A program made the position numbers and the translations under genes. A stretch of 64,000 nucleotides of DNA from Tubiluchus corallicola (Eukaryota; Priapulida; Priapulimorpha; Priapulimorphida; Tubiluchidae), in assembly GCA_030141605.1 (NCBI GenBank), contig JAQGDQ010000151.1, forward strand, positions 388,501 to 452,500. Direction: 5' to 3'. Below the pieces are notes generated by a model that saw only the letters and a list, made by a program, of their open reading frames with translations, was not told the DNA's origin and did no database searches. Below, one piece after another: positions 37,640 to 50,655 of the stretch; position 1 is the first letter of the stretch; each line of letters opens with the position of its first letter.

Positions 37640-40095
37640 GGGCACGTAAGTACAAAAATGTTAAATAAATCTTTACTTTATGTACATTAAATAAATTTTT
37701 ACATTAAATTCTTCACAGTTAAAATTTCTTACTAAACAAGCTAACAATACTGCATTACGATTTATTAATTCTAATTACATATCTAATACTTGCGTATAAT
37801 GTTTGTACTGTATATACAAATAGTATATGTTGTAGCTTCTACATACATAAATAAACTTACGTTAATGTCACTCGTATATAAACAGTATGCCTGTATAATC
37901 AATTTACGAAAAGATCATTTTGGGTTAGTTCTTTTACAATATCTATATACATTTTCATTATATTAGTATCTCTCTTTCTGTAAACGGTCCGAATATTATT
38001 ATTTTCTAAGCCGCGCTCGAGATTCACTCTTATATCTTGTCTAACAAATGGTAACGGACAATGAAAAATTAAATGTTCTGGGGTTTGACAGCCCAAACCG
38101 CAAACACACAGATCTGAATCAGTTATCCCTATCCTGTATTTAAATGATATGCAGCCTCTTCCAAGTAGAAGAGCCAACGCACTTGTTTCTATAAATCTGT
38201 CATATTTACTATATCTAATGGTGTTGTAAATACAGGAATTATCTTTCGCGGATTACCGGTCAACTGGTTTACATGTTGTATTTTTCGACTCCATAAAACT
38301 TTGATGTATTTATCCACTTCATTTTTATTATATTTGACGTTTGTATTGTCCAAATTACCGACCGTTAACGTATCATTTCGGGCAATTTCTACACCTTTTG
38401 TAATCTTTAAAAGCAATTTAGCTTTTGTTATGTGACTAGCCAAAAATGATTAAAGTAAGGGCCCAGATTACGCAGCTGATCAATAAGTTGAATTTCACAC
38501 CTAACTACATCATCCTCTGGTTTATCTAACGCTTTCATTAAAAATTTGCTGACAATAGACGAGAACTGTATATCGATTGGGGGTAAACCACATATTAATT
38601 CTAATTCAGTTTTAGGCGGACTGTATTTAACGTCAACGGCTGTTTTGAGTATATCATATATAAGGTCGTCGAAAGCCCGTATTTTTGAATCTAGCCAGGA
38701 TGTAGCGGCATACAATAACGAGTGACATTAACTAACAATGGTTTTAGCTAAAGCAGCTATCGTGGCTATCTTTAATCGTTTATATTTAAGACAGAATTTT
38801 TTGATTTTATGCCATTCATTCCAGGCTTTCTGTCTCGTAGTAGTTACTTGCGCCTCAAATTTATGTTCGTAATCAACATTTAATCCTAATACGTTAGTTC
38901 CATTCACATATTTAATTGGTTCATTTCCAAACATTAGATTTGGGGGGTTTGGCTCGTATTTTAACTGCAATGAGTTTTTGCACATTATGGCTTCTGTTTT
39001 ATTTTCGGCGCAGGTAATATTCATACGCCACATGTTACACCACTTAAACAAATTAACACATTGCTCTTGTGCTGCTATATAAGCTTCATTCATAGTCCTG
39101 CCTGCTGCTAGAAATGTGCTGTCGTCGGCATATTTAATTTATGAAAGTTATCTGTCTCAATTGTTTGCAACATATCCGAAACATAGAACACAAATAAAAT
39201 TGGGGACAGCGCAGAACCTTGGGGGTAACCCTTTTTCGACAGGTGATTATTAACTTTTAAACAAATTTTGCGGTCTCTTAGAAATGCGTCCACGAGGTCC
39301 AAGATGTTGCCCCGTAAGCTTTTGTCATACAACTTCGAGATTACACCATCTAACCATACACTGTCGAATGCTTTTTCAAAGTCGCAAAACACTGCAATGC
39401 AGCCTCTTTTCTCGATTAGTTTACTTTGTAGTTTTGAAATTAGTCTCGTCAGATAACGGGCTGTACTACCTCCTGGTCGAAATCCTTCTTGCTCAACATC
39501 TAACAAGTTATTTTCACTAAGAAACAATCGCAATCTGTTTTCTAGAAGCTTTTCAGTCAGTGTGCTAAAATAGGAAGTAATTGTAATCTGCCTATAGTTA
39601 TTGGAGTCACTGTAATTATCCTTAGCTGGTTTCTTGAAGAACACAACCTTTGCATTTTGCCATGGCCACACATTTTGTTCTAAACATATATTTACTAAGT
39701 TCATAAATGTTGCTTTGGCCCAAAAGCCCATGTGACGAATCATCCGTGAATGGCATCCTTCGGTATCAATACTTTTGTTATACATTTATGTGCTCTTTAT
39801 TGCTTTATCAACTTCATCCATTGTGAAGTTATCATTGACCCACAGACGTTCGTTGGGTTGTGGAAGGGGTCGTTGGTTGAAATGGCATACTTCATTAAAC
39901 CATGCTTGGTCGAATATGGGAGCCACTAAAGAACGTTTTGTACAATATGTCACTTTTATCACTATCGTCAATATAATATTTGTTTTGGTATTTCAAAGTT
40001 TCAATGCGCACATCCGATTTCTCTCCGAAAAGTTTACTCTGCATTTTCCAAAATGTTTTACTTTGCGCAATGTTTAAATTGGCTGTGTGTTCTCA
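37640..40095 (-). mobile_element. Jockey/I-type LINE fragment, 5'-truncated
   Basis: RT-coding homology begins on minus near 40090, directly next to the (GA)n tract at 40103, and runs to the stop at 37899. An AT-rich tail with repeated ACATTAAATAAA-like words to about 37640 is a likely 3' UTR. Group is judged from FEKAFDSVW, GYPQGSALSP and the C-terminal CxC...H...C knuckle. Distinct from the CR1/L2-like LINE at 8.4-10.4 kb. Confidence 0.75.
37899..40095 (-). pseudogene. Decayed LINE ORF2: reverse transcriptase and C-terminal zinc knuckle
   Basis: Reading from 40095, KTFWKMQSKLFGEKS leads into the pre-RT region. EEGFRPGGST, VFCDFEKAFDSVW (motif A) and GYPQGSALSP (motif B) follow. The catalytic YADDST box is present only after a one-base frameshift near 39130. 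Downstream pieces in changing frames reach a knuckle, CVCGLGCQTPEHLIFHC, near the end. At least one stop (after KAIKST), the frameshift and several frame breaks mark it as dead. Confidence 0.82.
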
Positions 40096-40102
40096 TTTAC
40101 CC

Positions 40103-40111
40103 GAGAGAGAG

Positions 40112-40198
<87 letters not shown>
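40103..40198. repeat. (GA)n microsatellite at the 5' end of the LINE
   Basis: Pure GA apart from one missing base near 40128. It abuts the point where LINE homology begins. Confidence 0.97.
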
Positions 40199-40200
<2 letters not shown>

Positions 40201-41519
40201 CGCTGATTTCTTCCAAATGAAGCTGAACATACATTTTCAATTTCTTGCAACGTTATGTTAGACAAAAACGCTAGTTTCTCGGCTTGTGCGCTCACAAAAT
40301 AACACATTCGAATAAATTCGATTGTTCAAATAGCACGGTCATGTATACAGAAGAAATTTATGACTTAGGTTGAGCATATAAAGTTGGATTAAAAAGACGA
40401 AAGGTTATTTTGTGTACTCAAGCCGGCAATTCTGCGAAGGAGACACATAAGAAGAAACGAGGAACTTGAAGAAAATGGCTAAAGGTGAACGTCTAAAAGT
40501 GTCATAGAGAAAGAAAATAATACATACTTAAGTGAAATTGTGCTTACTTGTTCTGCTACATTGAACTTGTTATCATGTTGCCACGGTAATGCTAATATCG
40601 CGTAAAACTGCACTAATTTTCTGTCAATTCTGCAAGATCAGAAGTAAATGAGATTAAATGTAATTACTGTATATAATAATGCAAAAAATAAAATAGTGAC
40701 AATGAAATTGCAAATCTAGCTGTCGGTGACACTTACGTGCAATAATAATTAAGAAACCATGTGCTAACATATTAACTTTTGAAACAGTTTTAGGTGAGAC
40801 GCATTGCCAACTAGCCTTTATGTATTTAATATTTAATGTATCTGACACCTGCATGTATATTACTGCCTGATTACATTTTGATATTGAGTAATTTCATAAG
40901 CTAACTAGCATACGTCTTACATAAAACCGGGTAAAAAATTAACAATTTACTGTTTGCTTATTTAGCTAAAAATATTAAGTGATTTTCAGGGGGATATGTT
41001 GACGAACGGCGAGCCATTGTTTTTTAAAATAAGGCCCAATTCTCTGCATATGGACTGGGTTTCACGATAGCAGAGCTATATATCTTGGCTCTCTGTCTCT
41101 CCCATATCGCAGTCAGTACAGGCTAAGCAATAAATTTCTGTTAAGTGTAAATATTTACCTAGAGGCCAAACTGACTGTATCGTTAATGACAACAACACAA
41201 ATCATGGCGGCTGTAAACTAAGCCGACTATTTAGCTACTTAAGGACACTGGTTGATTTCTGTCAAAAGCCTTTGTTGTAAGTTGTAACCTACTGCGATTG
41301 TGAGCTATGCTAAATGAGCCAGAATTATGTATAAACGTAGAACACATGAACGTAGATCGAAACTGCACACAAATGCACGTATGTCATATCGCGATAACGA
41401 CTGTTTTGAAGTTCTCATAATAAATGCCTACAAAATTACAGTGAAACTTAAGAGCTTCTAGTGAAATCTTCCAATGAGATGCAGGTGTACATAGTAAATG
41501 TGCAATAGCCATTTAGTGC
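40199..41519. other. Intergenic, no gene seen
   Basis: No convincing exon. A short ATG context at 40484 (ATGGCTAAAG|GTGAAC) could be mistaken for a first exon but has no partner. Confidence 0.35.
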
Positions 41520-41707
41520 ACAATCTCTCGCTATTTCTTTCTCTTTCCCTTCCTCTTCTCTTTCCCTCTTTGTTTCTTTTCCTCTCTCTCCCCCACTCTT
41601 TTCCCCTGTCCTTTGTCTCTTTCCTTCTCTGTCTTTATCCGTCTCCTCTCTCTCCCTCTTTCCTCTCACCCTTTCTCTCTAGTCGTTTCCTCTCTCTTTT
41701 TCTCTTT

Positions 41708-41751
<44 letters not shown>
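41520..41751. repeat. Polypyrimidine tract ending in (CT)n
   Basis: About 230 bp of nearly pure C/T on plus, irregular at first and a clean CT repeat at 41712-41749. Confidence 0.9.
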
Positions 41752-42177
41752 AGAAAGGATGCACACTGTATATTCAGCTTGTTTAAACGCAAGTACATGT
41801 TTTCCTTTCAGGCTTTAATTTAATCCTACAACGAAATATTGGAAAATCTTTCTATGTGTTAGGACGAATAAAACAATATTTGTGTACCATTAAATCTTGT
41901 TTTGATCGAAGATTTATGCAGCAGATTGTTCTGAAGTCGTTTCAGCGTTATTCGTTGTAGAATAAGCACACAGACATATCGCTGGAAAAGATACAGAATT
42001 TGAAAAAAAAGAATCACCCGGTTTCAAATATAGTATCCATGTTTATTTTTAAATCTAACTGAATATGATAAGTCAGCAGATTAGCTTTCTCTTTCTCTGG
42101 CACCTTTTAAGAATAAAACTAAATATCGGAATTAATGGACCCATTTTCAAGGTCGAGGTTCGAGGTTAGTCCTGTCG

Positions 42178-42228
42178 CGCGTCCTTATCGTCATCGTCAT
42201 TGTCGTCGTCGTCGTCGTTGTTGTTGTG
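42178..42228. repeat. (TCG/TCA/TTG)n trinucleotide repeat
   Basis: A short run of TCA, TCG and TTG triplets with CpG-rich interior. Its composition is like the block at 23221-23245. Confidence 0.8.
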
Positions 42229-42284
42229 GAGACAGGCAAAAATCAGACCACAGTTCTGCATGCAGTTGTATGTTTTGCTGAACA

Positions 42285-42420
42285 CTCAATAATGATAGTA
42301 AGTTTATTTGTCATCTTTAGAGCCAAAAGGTCGAGTTACAGCACAGCACAAATTTACAAAACGTAACATTTTTTAAAAGAATAAGCAAAGTAGAACACAC
42401 AACACTATTACATCTACTCA
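42285..42420 (-). mobile_element. Possible LINE 3' end fragment
   Basis: On minus the sequence ends GACAAATAAACTTACTATC, an AATAAA followed by short tail words as at the 3' ends of the LINE at 8.4 kb. No coding part is attached. Confidence 0.3.
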
Positions 42421-42837
42421 ACAGGAATAGATCCAAGTTGAAATTTTTTGTGAAAGAAACGCCAACTTACTTGCGGAAAATGAGTAATAATTTGACTCTT
42501 GTTTACGATACTGATTAAGTCTGCTAACCGCGCGTTCAGATTAGAAGCTATGATATTTAAAATCACACTGAAGCAGAACTGATAAATGCCTGTTAAAAAC
42601 TTATAGTAATATATTAAACGTAAGCTGATAAGCTTTAGCCTGTAGTGCTTATTAAGTGTATAATTGTTAAACGTGAAGCCACTGACCCTTACTAGTTGAT
42701 CACTCGCTAAAACTAATTGAACAGATGAGGTTTCTTATTTGAAACAACAGGTAGCTAGCAAGCTTAACAGTTGCAACACCTATAAGGTGAGATTATTTCA
42801 GTAGCGAAATGTAACAATGAAACGTTCAGATTCTCAA

Positions 42838-42931
<94 letters not shown>
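42838..42931. repeat. (GA)n microsatellite
   Basis: Pure GA run followed by GGGTAGGGTAGGG. Confidence 0.97.
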
Positions 42932-42935
<4 letters not shown>

Positions 42936-43308
42936 GGGTAGGGAGAGACGATTTTGATACATCCTGAAAGAGATACTAGCGATGGAGAGTCAGACGTTCC
43001 TATATCTTAAGTAGTTTATCACAAAATTTTTTGGCGTTATTCTTTTATCTTTATGCCTATATTGATACTCAGAGTGCAGTTTAAGCATACTGCTGTACAA
43101 TTTAATCTGTAGTTTACAGTTTGCAACATTCAAGAGCTAAAAATTGTGAGCCGTTGAATTGATTTCTAACATCGCAGGACGAAATAGTCTTCTGACGCGC
43201 ATTCAATTTGGCTTTTTATTTTAAAAAAGTCAGAGTTCGAAGTGTCTGTCATTCAGAAGAACTACCGACATCATATCTTTGAGTATATTCGCAAAGCTTA
43301 AAAGGTCG

Positions 43309-43668
43309 ATGTCGCAACAAGTTGCGGTGAGACTGAGACAAAAGAAGAGTGCTAACGTTTGCAAAGAAGACCACTCTTTGGATAGTCCGTCACGGGTTTT
43401 ACAAAACTTACAGCTTGTCTGCAATTATGGCTTGCCAAAGAATTGCACACACCGCAAAGTTTGTTTAACATCCGCAAAATCCAGAGAATTTTCTCGAAAA
43501 CTCACCGAGACAGTGGAGCTCTCTTCACCAAACTTTGATTTAAGCGCCTCAATGTACAGAACGGCTTCACAACGTCAATCTGATTGGAAAAACTGTGAAA
43601 AGATCCCGCCTAGGAAAGTATACGTTACTGAAATAATAATTACTGGTGCAATTATTGCTGACTGCTGA
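43309..43668 (+). CDS. Hypothetical ORF, doubtful
   Basis: A 120-codon frame begins with ATG at 43309 (MSQQVAVRLRQKKSANVC...). The frame stays open upstream to 43225. It is basic and Ser-rich, with no recognised domain, signal peptide or membrane segment. In AT-rich sequence of this length one such frame is expected roughly by chance, so it may be noncoding. A possible donor GAAA|GTATAC at about 43616 would trim the tail. Confidence 0.2.
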   Translation: MSQQVAVRLRQKKSANVCKEDHSLDSPSRVLQNLQLVCNYGLPKNCTHRKVCLTSAKSREFSRKLTETVELSSPNFDLSASMYRTASQRQSDWKNCEKIPPRKVYVTEIIITGAIIADC

Positions 43669-43674
43669 TTTAAG

Positions 43675-46100
43675 ATATTGTTTTGTTGAAATACGCTTAC
43701 CAATTAAAAGGAAAAGAAAAGAAAAATGCTTATCTTTAATTTTAAAGGTTACCAACAAACCGATATAATAATGAGCTTACGTCACATTAATCATAGTAAA
43801 CAACTTATATGCTTTGTTGGAAATAATAAGTTTTGTTGATTAATGACATTACGCATTTTGAATACGCGTGTAGGTTGACTTAAAATTATAGTGTATCTAA
43901 ACCCGCAGTTTACCTACAAAGAAATCATTCTCATTCAAGTATACTGCCGAACTAATTTAGCACTTTTATCCGCGAGTACTAGCGTCTTGAGTTCATTCTA
44001 AGTAATCTTTTCATTCCGTTAGGCATCCAGTTTTACACTAATTTTCTTGTCGAGTAACAAACGCAGAGGGTTAGGGTAGCTTAAAACTTAAAGGGCAGAT
44101 ATTTGAGGTAGGGTGGGAGCTTGGAAAGTGGTGTGGTGAACCTTGGTCTAAAGGCCAAGGACAGCGGTCAGTTTTTTCGATTGCCATTATTAAACTGCTC
44201 CTAGCGCTTTGAGTTTAATTCGTTCAATTTTTATAAGTATTTGGGTAATGTGGGGCAGATGTATAGCCGGGCTTTTAAAAAGCCGATAAGATTGGGCGCG
44301 CTTTCAATTCATGTTAATTCGCGAACACAGAGGGATATACACGCAAAACTCAAAAGTGCCTCAAAAACTCAAACCTGGTGTAGAGGCGTTAAAAGTGGTG
44401 TGATGAACAGCGACCTCTGTCCAAAGGTCAAGGACACTGGGCATCAGATGCAAACACAATCACTGCGTTATCTGAATTCTTTCAGTCTTGACAGTGTTTA
44501 CAGGCCTAAATCTTAGAATGCCCATTCGAGAATGAAGTTAAAGGTAACCTTGTACTTAATACTGTTTGCACTATTTAACGCTTTTTATGCTCAGTTTTAT
44601 ATTTGACAGAGAAATGTAGTGCTTTTTAGATAAACCAAAATGAAGATAACATTTTAGTAAGGGGTTAAAAACGCGAAATAGTAAAATAAAACAGCTTGCT
44701 GTGTAGTTCAGAATGTAACATATCTACACCTTCCTTTGTGGTACTTCGCAGCAAAATCAACAATATTTTGTGTCGTGTTTTGTCATAGTGCTGAAATCGC
44801 AGTAAAACCATTATAGCAATGATAACAATAGGGCAAAAATTATCCGTAATTTTCAACAATAAAGACATATTGCACATTAAGAACCTGTCCTTTTATGCAT
44901 CAATAAATCCCATCGTTTGGTCCGTTAGTTACGTCGCAAGCTGAATGTTTTTGGTTTTTTAGACTAGCAATCAGCTTGCACTGAAGCTGGTCGTATCTAA
45001 TATTATCATAATTTTTCAATTATATATGCGTCCCCTAACAGAGCAAAGACAGTATACAGCTTCCATAATGTCATTTCCTGATTATGAGAAGCTATACAGA
45101 AATGACCAAATGAGAAAATAAATCACTGCTTATATTCTAATGCCGTGGATAGTGTCATTTAAATTGGCACTGTAGTCGTTAAAAGATATTGTTTGTAAAG
45201 CCGTCCATATAAATAGCGAAAATTGACTGTTTGCGTGCTGTAACGCTGCAGCTGCATTTCATGAAATTTATCGCCTTCATAACTTCAAATTCTGCCATTT
45301 ATTAACAGATCTAATTGCGTCGTATGTTCCGTGATGCGACTTTTCATCTAATATTATTCACATTTGTGCTGTTTTTGTTGTTTTTGATTTTGTTTTGACG
45401 GGCAGTTCGACCTTCAGCTAATTACAGTGACTTCCAACAATCCCAAGGGTAGAAATCTATCTGGTTTATGTTTTTTGCACTTACAATAGAGTAGAATCAT
45501 TATTGTTACGTAGAGATAAAATGTGAAAGATGTTAAAGTTTATTATTCATGGTGGACAAAAAAGTTGCTTTGGATGACAGTTGTTAAATTTTACAAGGAC
45601 TTTACGTGCAATTTTAGTCTTGAGTTAGTAGAAAGGCTTATATTACGTATTTTGAGACAGAAAAAGAATATTGCGTGATTGTGTCTTGTTTTTTTGATAT
45701 GTCTAATATGTATTTGACTTATCATTTGTTAAATTATACTTATGGACTTTTTTCATCTATCACAAAAGTCTGCAATTGATGTACAAGACCATTGTAAGGT
45801 TTGTGACGTTTAGCTGCGATACTGACGTAATCGTTGCGCATATTAGTAATACTTCAGTAGATATGAAACAAAAACTACCAATCATTGCTCGCACGTGAGA
45901 GCTTATAAATATTTTCGTCTGTATGCACCTAGGTTATAACCTGACGATTGTGCACTAACTACTGATTTATGCGTTTGCTGTGTGATTTACTAGTTTGTCA
46001 TGTACGTCGCTGGCATTTACGTGGTTTATTAATCACTGTTCGTGGCAAAAAGCCAATAACATTTGCCTAGTTATCACAGTATTTGGATCTTTATTCAGCG
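43675..46100. other. Intergenic with a worn direct repeat
   Basis: The only structure seen is a worn direct repeat: AAAGTGGTGTGGTGAAC near 44125 and AAAGTGGTGTGATGAAC near 44391, each followed by (T)C(C/T)AAAGG(C/T)CAAGGACA. The remainder shows no gene. Confidence 0.4.
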
Positions 46101-46108
46101 ACGCAGTG

Positions 46109-46176
46109 TCCCAGTGCGACCATTATTTCTAGGTGCATTGCACACTGGGAAATGTTATGGATGTCCAGTGACGTCA
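46109..46176. promoter_or_regulatory. Hairpin followed by perfect CRE
   Basis: TCCCAGTG (46109) pairs with CACTGGGA (46143). Downstream, TGACGTCA at 46169-46176 is a full CREB/ATF octamer followed by a CpG-rich ATGGCGGC. It may be promoter-like, but no transcript can be assigned. Confidence 0.25.
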
Positions 46177-49100
46177 CAGCGACACGAATGGCGGCATTAA
46201 ATAATACTGATTAAAAGTGTTAATACGTGGTGGATTTCTCAGGACAGTTATTTAGACGATACTGATGACAATAACGGCAACAGCAATAGCGTCAAAGACG
46301 ATGATGGTTTGATAAAATTAACAAATTAAAGCTGACAAAATCTGGACGTCACGTACACGAAAACACACAAAATTTATCCCAATAACAAGAACACAAGTAA
46401 CGATAGTGACTAAAACTAATAAAAGGAGCCAGCCGTACTAACAGTGTGGTGCTCAGTGAACTCTTTGGATGTGTACGGCAGATGGTAGCGCCATCCAATG
46501 ACAAATAATGTGAAACAGTGTTACTTTGGAAAGCTTTAATAGCTTGAGAATGCTATCAAAAGCTGAAATTTATTTCAGAAATAACGAGAAAATGTTTTTA
46601 TTCTGTTTGAAATATGCGCTTTTCGAGTTTTTAGCAATAATAATATCAGTTAATATATCGCCCAAGATCTTTCACATGGTCAATTTGTCAAATGGCATGA
46701 TAATCCAAATGTGAAAAAGTTTGCACGCTAAATTCATTTCATCTGCAAAGAGAAATCAACAGTCAAACTATTGTAATCCAACGGTATTATCCCTAACAAA
46801 ACCATTTAAGTACCAACGGCAAGATTTTCAAATCTAATAACTTACGTGTAAACCGCAAAAGTGCTGATATTAGGAAGGAAATATCACCTTTGCCGTGTAT
46901 TCAGTTTGTCTAGTGGCTTGCCAAGCTTTCAGAATTGGAACAAAAACTTTAGAAGCAATACGCAAAATTGTGGGAAGGACAAATTCGATAATGCAATTTG
47001 CAGATACGGTTGTCATAAAAATGAGAGAAAAACTATTTTATTCATCGTTTGATCAAATATTAATGCTTGCAAGTTTGGCTACTCTCTTCTCATGCGATCT
47101 GAATGGTTGCATTTGAGTCAAGTTTGAAAATTTTACGTATCTGCGTTAGAATTGCACTTGTTCCTACTACAAGTCCGCAAATCGTGTAAAATAATTTTAT
47201 TTGGCCAACCACTCATCCAGGAGGGTTTGCAAATATATGGATCATTTGCAAAGTCTACATTTATTAAAAATTTGCATGTCGCAAATTAGTGGATAATCGT
47301 TAGTCATATGTTTTGTAGGAATAATCATTACTTACTAAATAGAGGGTTTACTCTAGTGTTACTTTATTCACCTATATAATCGCAAAAATAATGACTACAG
47401 TTTGGGTTACTCGCTTTCGAACAACTCTATAACGCGGTTCAGTTCGCCGTGTTGTTCCCGTTGTTCCTGTAATACAAAACTTTGCCATTTTTCTCCTTGT
47501 GGCACGTGAGGCAAACAATGCATACAAACTTATCACGAAATTTGGATTCTATGGCAACGTAAACGCTTATCTATAATCTGTTAACAACACAGTTGCCATC
47601 AATTCGGCAGCAGTAAACAAAGACTAAGCAGAATGTTCGGGCATTATTAACATCGGATTTGTTAGTAGTTGTTATTTCACGCAGTTTCAACATTGTGCAA
47701 AACGTGTTTATTGTTGCTGTTGTTTTGTAGCGTTGTATGGGTGGTGTAAGTGATGTAATGTGGGGTAGTGAGGGGTAGTTTTTTAATATTGAGACCTCAA
47801 AATAGAGCGCTACTGTAGAAAAATATTGAGTGGCTTAAAATAACTCATGGTCTCATCTGAAAATAGCATGTTACTAAAGGTTGTACATTTTACAAAATTC
47901 GCCCAAGCAAAACGCATGTGCGTGCGTGCGTGCTCGCGCGCGTCAAGCAAGTCACCTAAGGATTCGCATCCCGGATTAGTTAGCAGGAAAGCAGCGAGTA
48001 GTAGTTAAAAACACCAAATTTTTCCTTATCTATTCAAAAATTTCGATTTACTCAACACCTGTTCAAATTTTCCAGGTATTTGTTAAACGTTTATAAAACT
48101 TTTTTCCGAATTTTTGCATTTGCGATTGGGAAGCAAAAATACGTATTGTGCAATCAGCAAGGTTTATAAAACAGATTTTATGCTTAGTGAGTGTACTTTA
48201 ACTAAACGTTTACTGCATAGCCGAAACTGTACCCTTATTAACATTTTTTGTAAAAGGACATTAAAATTGTACAAACGCGTCAATCAAATAAGTAACGAAA
48301 TTGTCTTGTCACTGAACATTCTGAATGATTATTCAAGTATAACAGCACTAGGAGAAAATATAATGTTTTGTGAAAGTAAAGAAATGAATTATAATTATAC
48401 CATAGAAGAAAAACCAAGTTATAAAATCTATTGGTCTTGTCAACATGAATTAATTAAATAAGGTTTCACTCATAGTGAACTGAATGAGACGCTTTTATAT
48501 TTATTAACTAACTAATTCAAAATTGTATATATTGTATTATTTTTTGTATATATTTCTATCGTTCTAGTTATCTATTGCATTCTTTTACGAAGTAAATGAT
48601 ATATATTAGGAATCTGACTAGGCAACCGACTGAATGGTTAACCTACCAACTAGCCATCCACTCGCTGGACGGGCACCTAACTAGTCATTCTGCCAACAAG
48701 GACGGTCAAACGAGAAGGTATAATTATAAAGCCAATCTTTATCCCTTTGCCCTTCAAACAACACCATAAAAATGAGTTTGTAGCTTAGACAACATTCACT
48801 GCCGTTAACCGTATGATGTGTGGAATTATCTAAGTCAATATGGCTGTCTCGTAAATAACATGTGTCTTTGAAAACACAAAGTAATTTACTAAAGCAACCG
48901 AACGCAACTGGTGTGAGTTAGGATAGTGATATAACAACGCATGTACGACAGCTAGTCAAAATAATGCAGATCTGTTCAACTGCAGTCATGTTTTTAGCAA
49001 ACTATAATGCGCACATGTGTACGATATTATCAGCAAGAAAGTGTGTCAGTAATGGTCAATTCTGATTGGAGGCTTACTTACTGAAAACTATAAGAGAAGG

Positions 49101-49779
49101 CACAATTAAAGCCATATAAACGTTTTTCAGCCAGCAGAAACATGTTACTAAGTTAGAATTTTGCACTTTTTACAATAGTTTTCTGAAGCCTAGGGTGGTG
49201 GAAAACACTGCTTTATACATAAAACCTTATCAAGGTTTAGTAAATCGGAATTTTTCGAAGAAAAAGCAGAAATGTAGTGATTTTACGACTATCCGCAACA
49301 AAAAATAGTAACCGTTGTTGTTATTAAGGATTGAATACACTTAATCTAATTAGTGGAGCTATATATGATTATAGGACCACCTCTGCGGCTTCGCATGATA
49401 AACAAGCATAGCTTAGTTCCACAAAAATATTAGTGTTTCTCATTTTATGGAGAACAGAAAAGGATTTGTACTCTTGTCAGTTGGTAGGCCTTACGTAGCA
49501 GCGGATAAGTGCAGTCATCTCGTGTCATAGTCAGCTATAAGATATTTGATCTAGTGAATTCGTATGGGACACAAGCGGATGTTACTTGGTGAAATAACTT
49601 CCTGTTCATTACTGTGTATTGGGAATTTTAGCGGATATTTCAATGTCAGACGAATGCAAATGTGGCAAATTGTCTAGTCGTGATCACTTGGCGATATCTG
49701 GCACGGAACTGGAATTCTTAGTGAGCCTTGACGGTGATGGAACCAAGGTTAATGTAGTCAACACGGTTTAGGCTAGGGG
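46177..49779. other. Intergenic, no gene seen
   Basis: No exon recognised. The 115-codon frame at 48114 lacks motifs. A GTGCGTGC/CGCGCG run at 47912-47944 is noted separately. Confidence 0.4.
47912..47944. repeat. Alternating purine-pyrimidine GC-rich run
   Basis: CATGTGCGTGCGTGCGTGC passes into CGCGCGCG. The pattern favours Z-DNA. It is an isolated GC island in AT-rich sequence. Confidence 0.7.
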
Positions 49780-49799
49780 AAAGCACTAACAAGGCCATT

Positions 49800-49980
49800 G
49801 TGCCACTCATTATTTGACGTAGGGGTGGTAGTGGGGGTGGTGATTGTAATGGTGTTGTGGGTCGTGATGCGATTGATGGTACTGATGGTGGTTTTGGTGT
49901 TGCTAATGACGTGGCAGGGGCGGTAGCGATGGCGGTGACGGTGGTGGTTACAGTGGTGGCTGTTGTTGTTATTATTGTCG
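49800..49980. repeat. Degenerate GGT/GTT triplet tract
   Basis: Strongly G/T-skewed on plus, with runs such as GGGGTGGTAGTGGGGGTGG that could form G-quadruplexes. The minus-strand Thr/Pro-rich frame here reflects the triplets. Confidence 0.7.
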
Positions 49981-50149
49981 ACAATGTTGGTTGACATTAC
50001 TGTTAGTGCATCGGTGGCAGTATGTTTCATCACTCTGATGTGGTGTTCCTTATTATGTAATACTAAAAGACTTATGTAAGACTATTATGTAATACTTACA
50101 ATTTTATTGTTAAGATGATGTGATGGGATGACATAAGACGGGACTGGAT

Positions 50150-50212
50150 AGGATAGGGTAGACAGGACAGGACAGGACAGGGCAGGACAGGACAGGATAG
50201 GAAAGGCTAATG
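50150..50212. repeat. (GGACA)n pentanucleotide repeat
   Basis: ACAGG units with GGATA and GGGCA variants, about 10 copies. Confidence 0.85.
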
Positions 50213-50398
50213 AAATACCATGGGGTAAGATAGAATACGCTGGGGTACATAGATAAGATAAGATTTTAGCTGTCGTCTATGAGTTTTTCTAAACACTACA
50301 AAATCGATATCCAAGTATATTTTAACATTTAATAAAACAGCAGATATGTTGTAGTATTTAGAATTAGAATTGGAAAAGGGATGGCGAAATTTTGTGAT

Positions 50399-50655
<257 letters not shown>

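Noticed and set aside
37119-37690. Ser/Leu/Phe-rich 178-codon and Glu/Arg-rich 107-codon frames
   Set aside because: Composition of the polypurine tract; no domain or coding signature.
39268-39520. Plus-strand frames of 62 and 78 codons inside the second LINE
   Set aside because: Antisense shadows of the RT coding strand.
43230-43424. 64-codon minus frame antisense to the 43.3-kb ORF
   Set aside because: No motif or splice support.
48114-48461. 115-codon plus-strand frame
   Set aside because: No recognisable motif; composition like flanking noncoding DNA.
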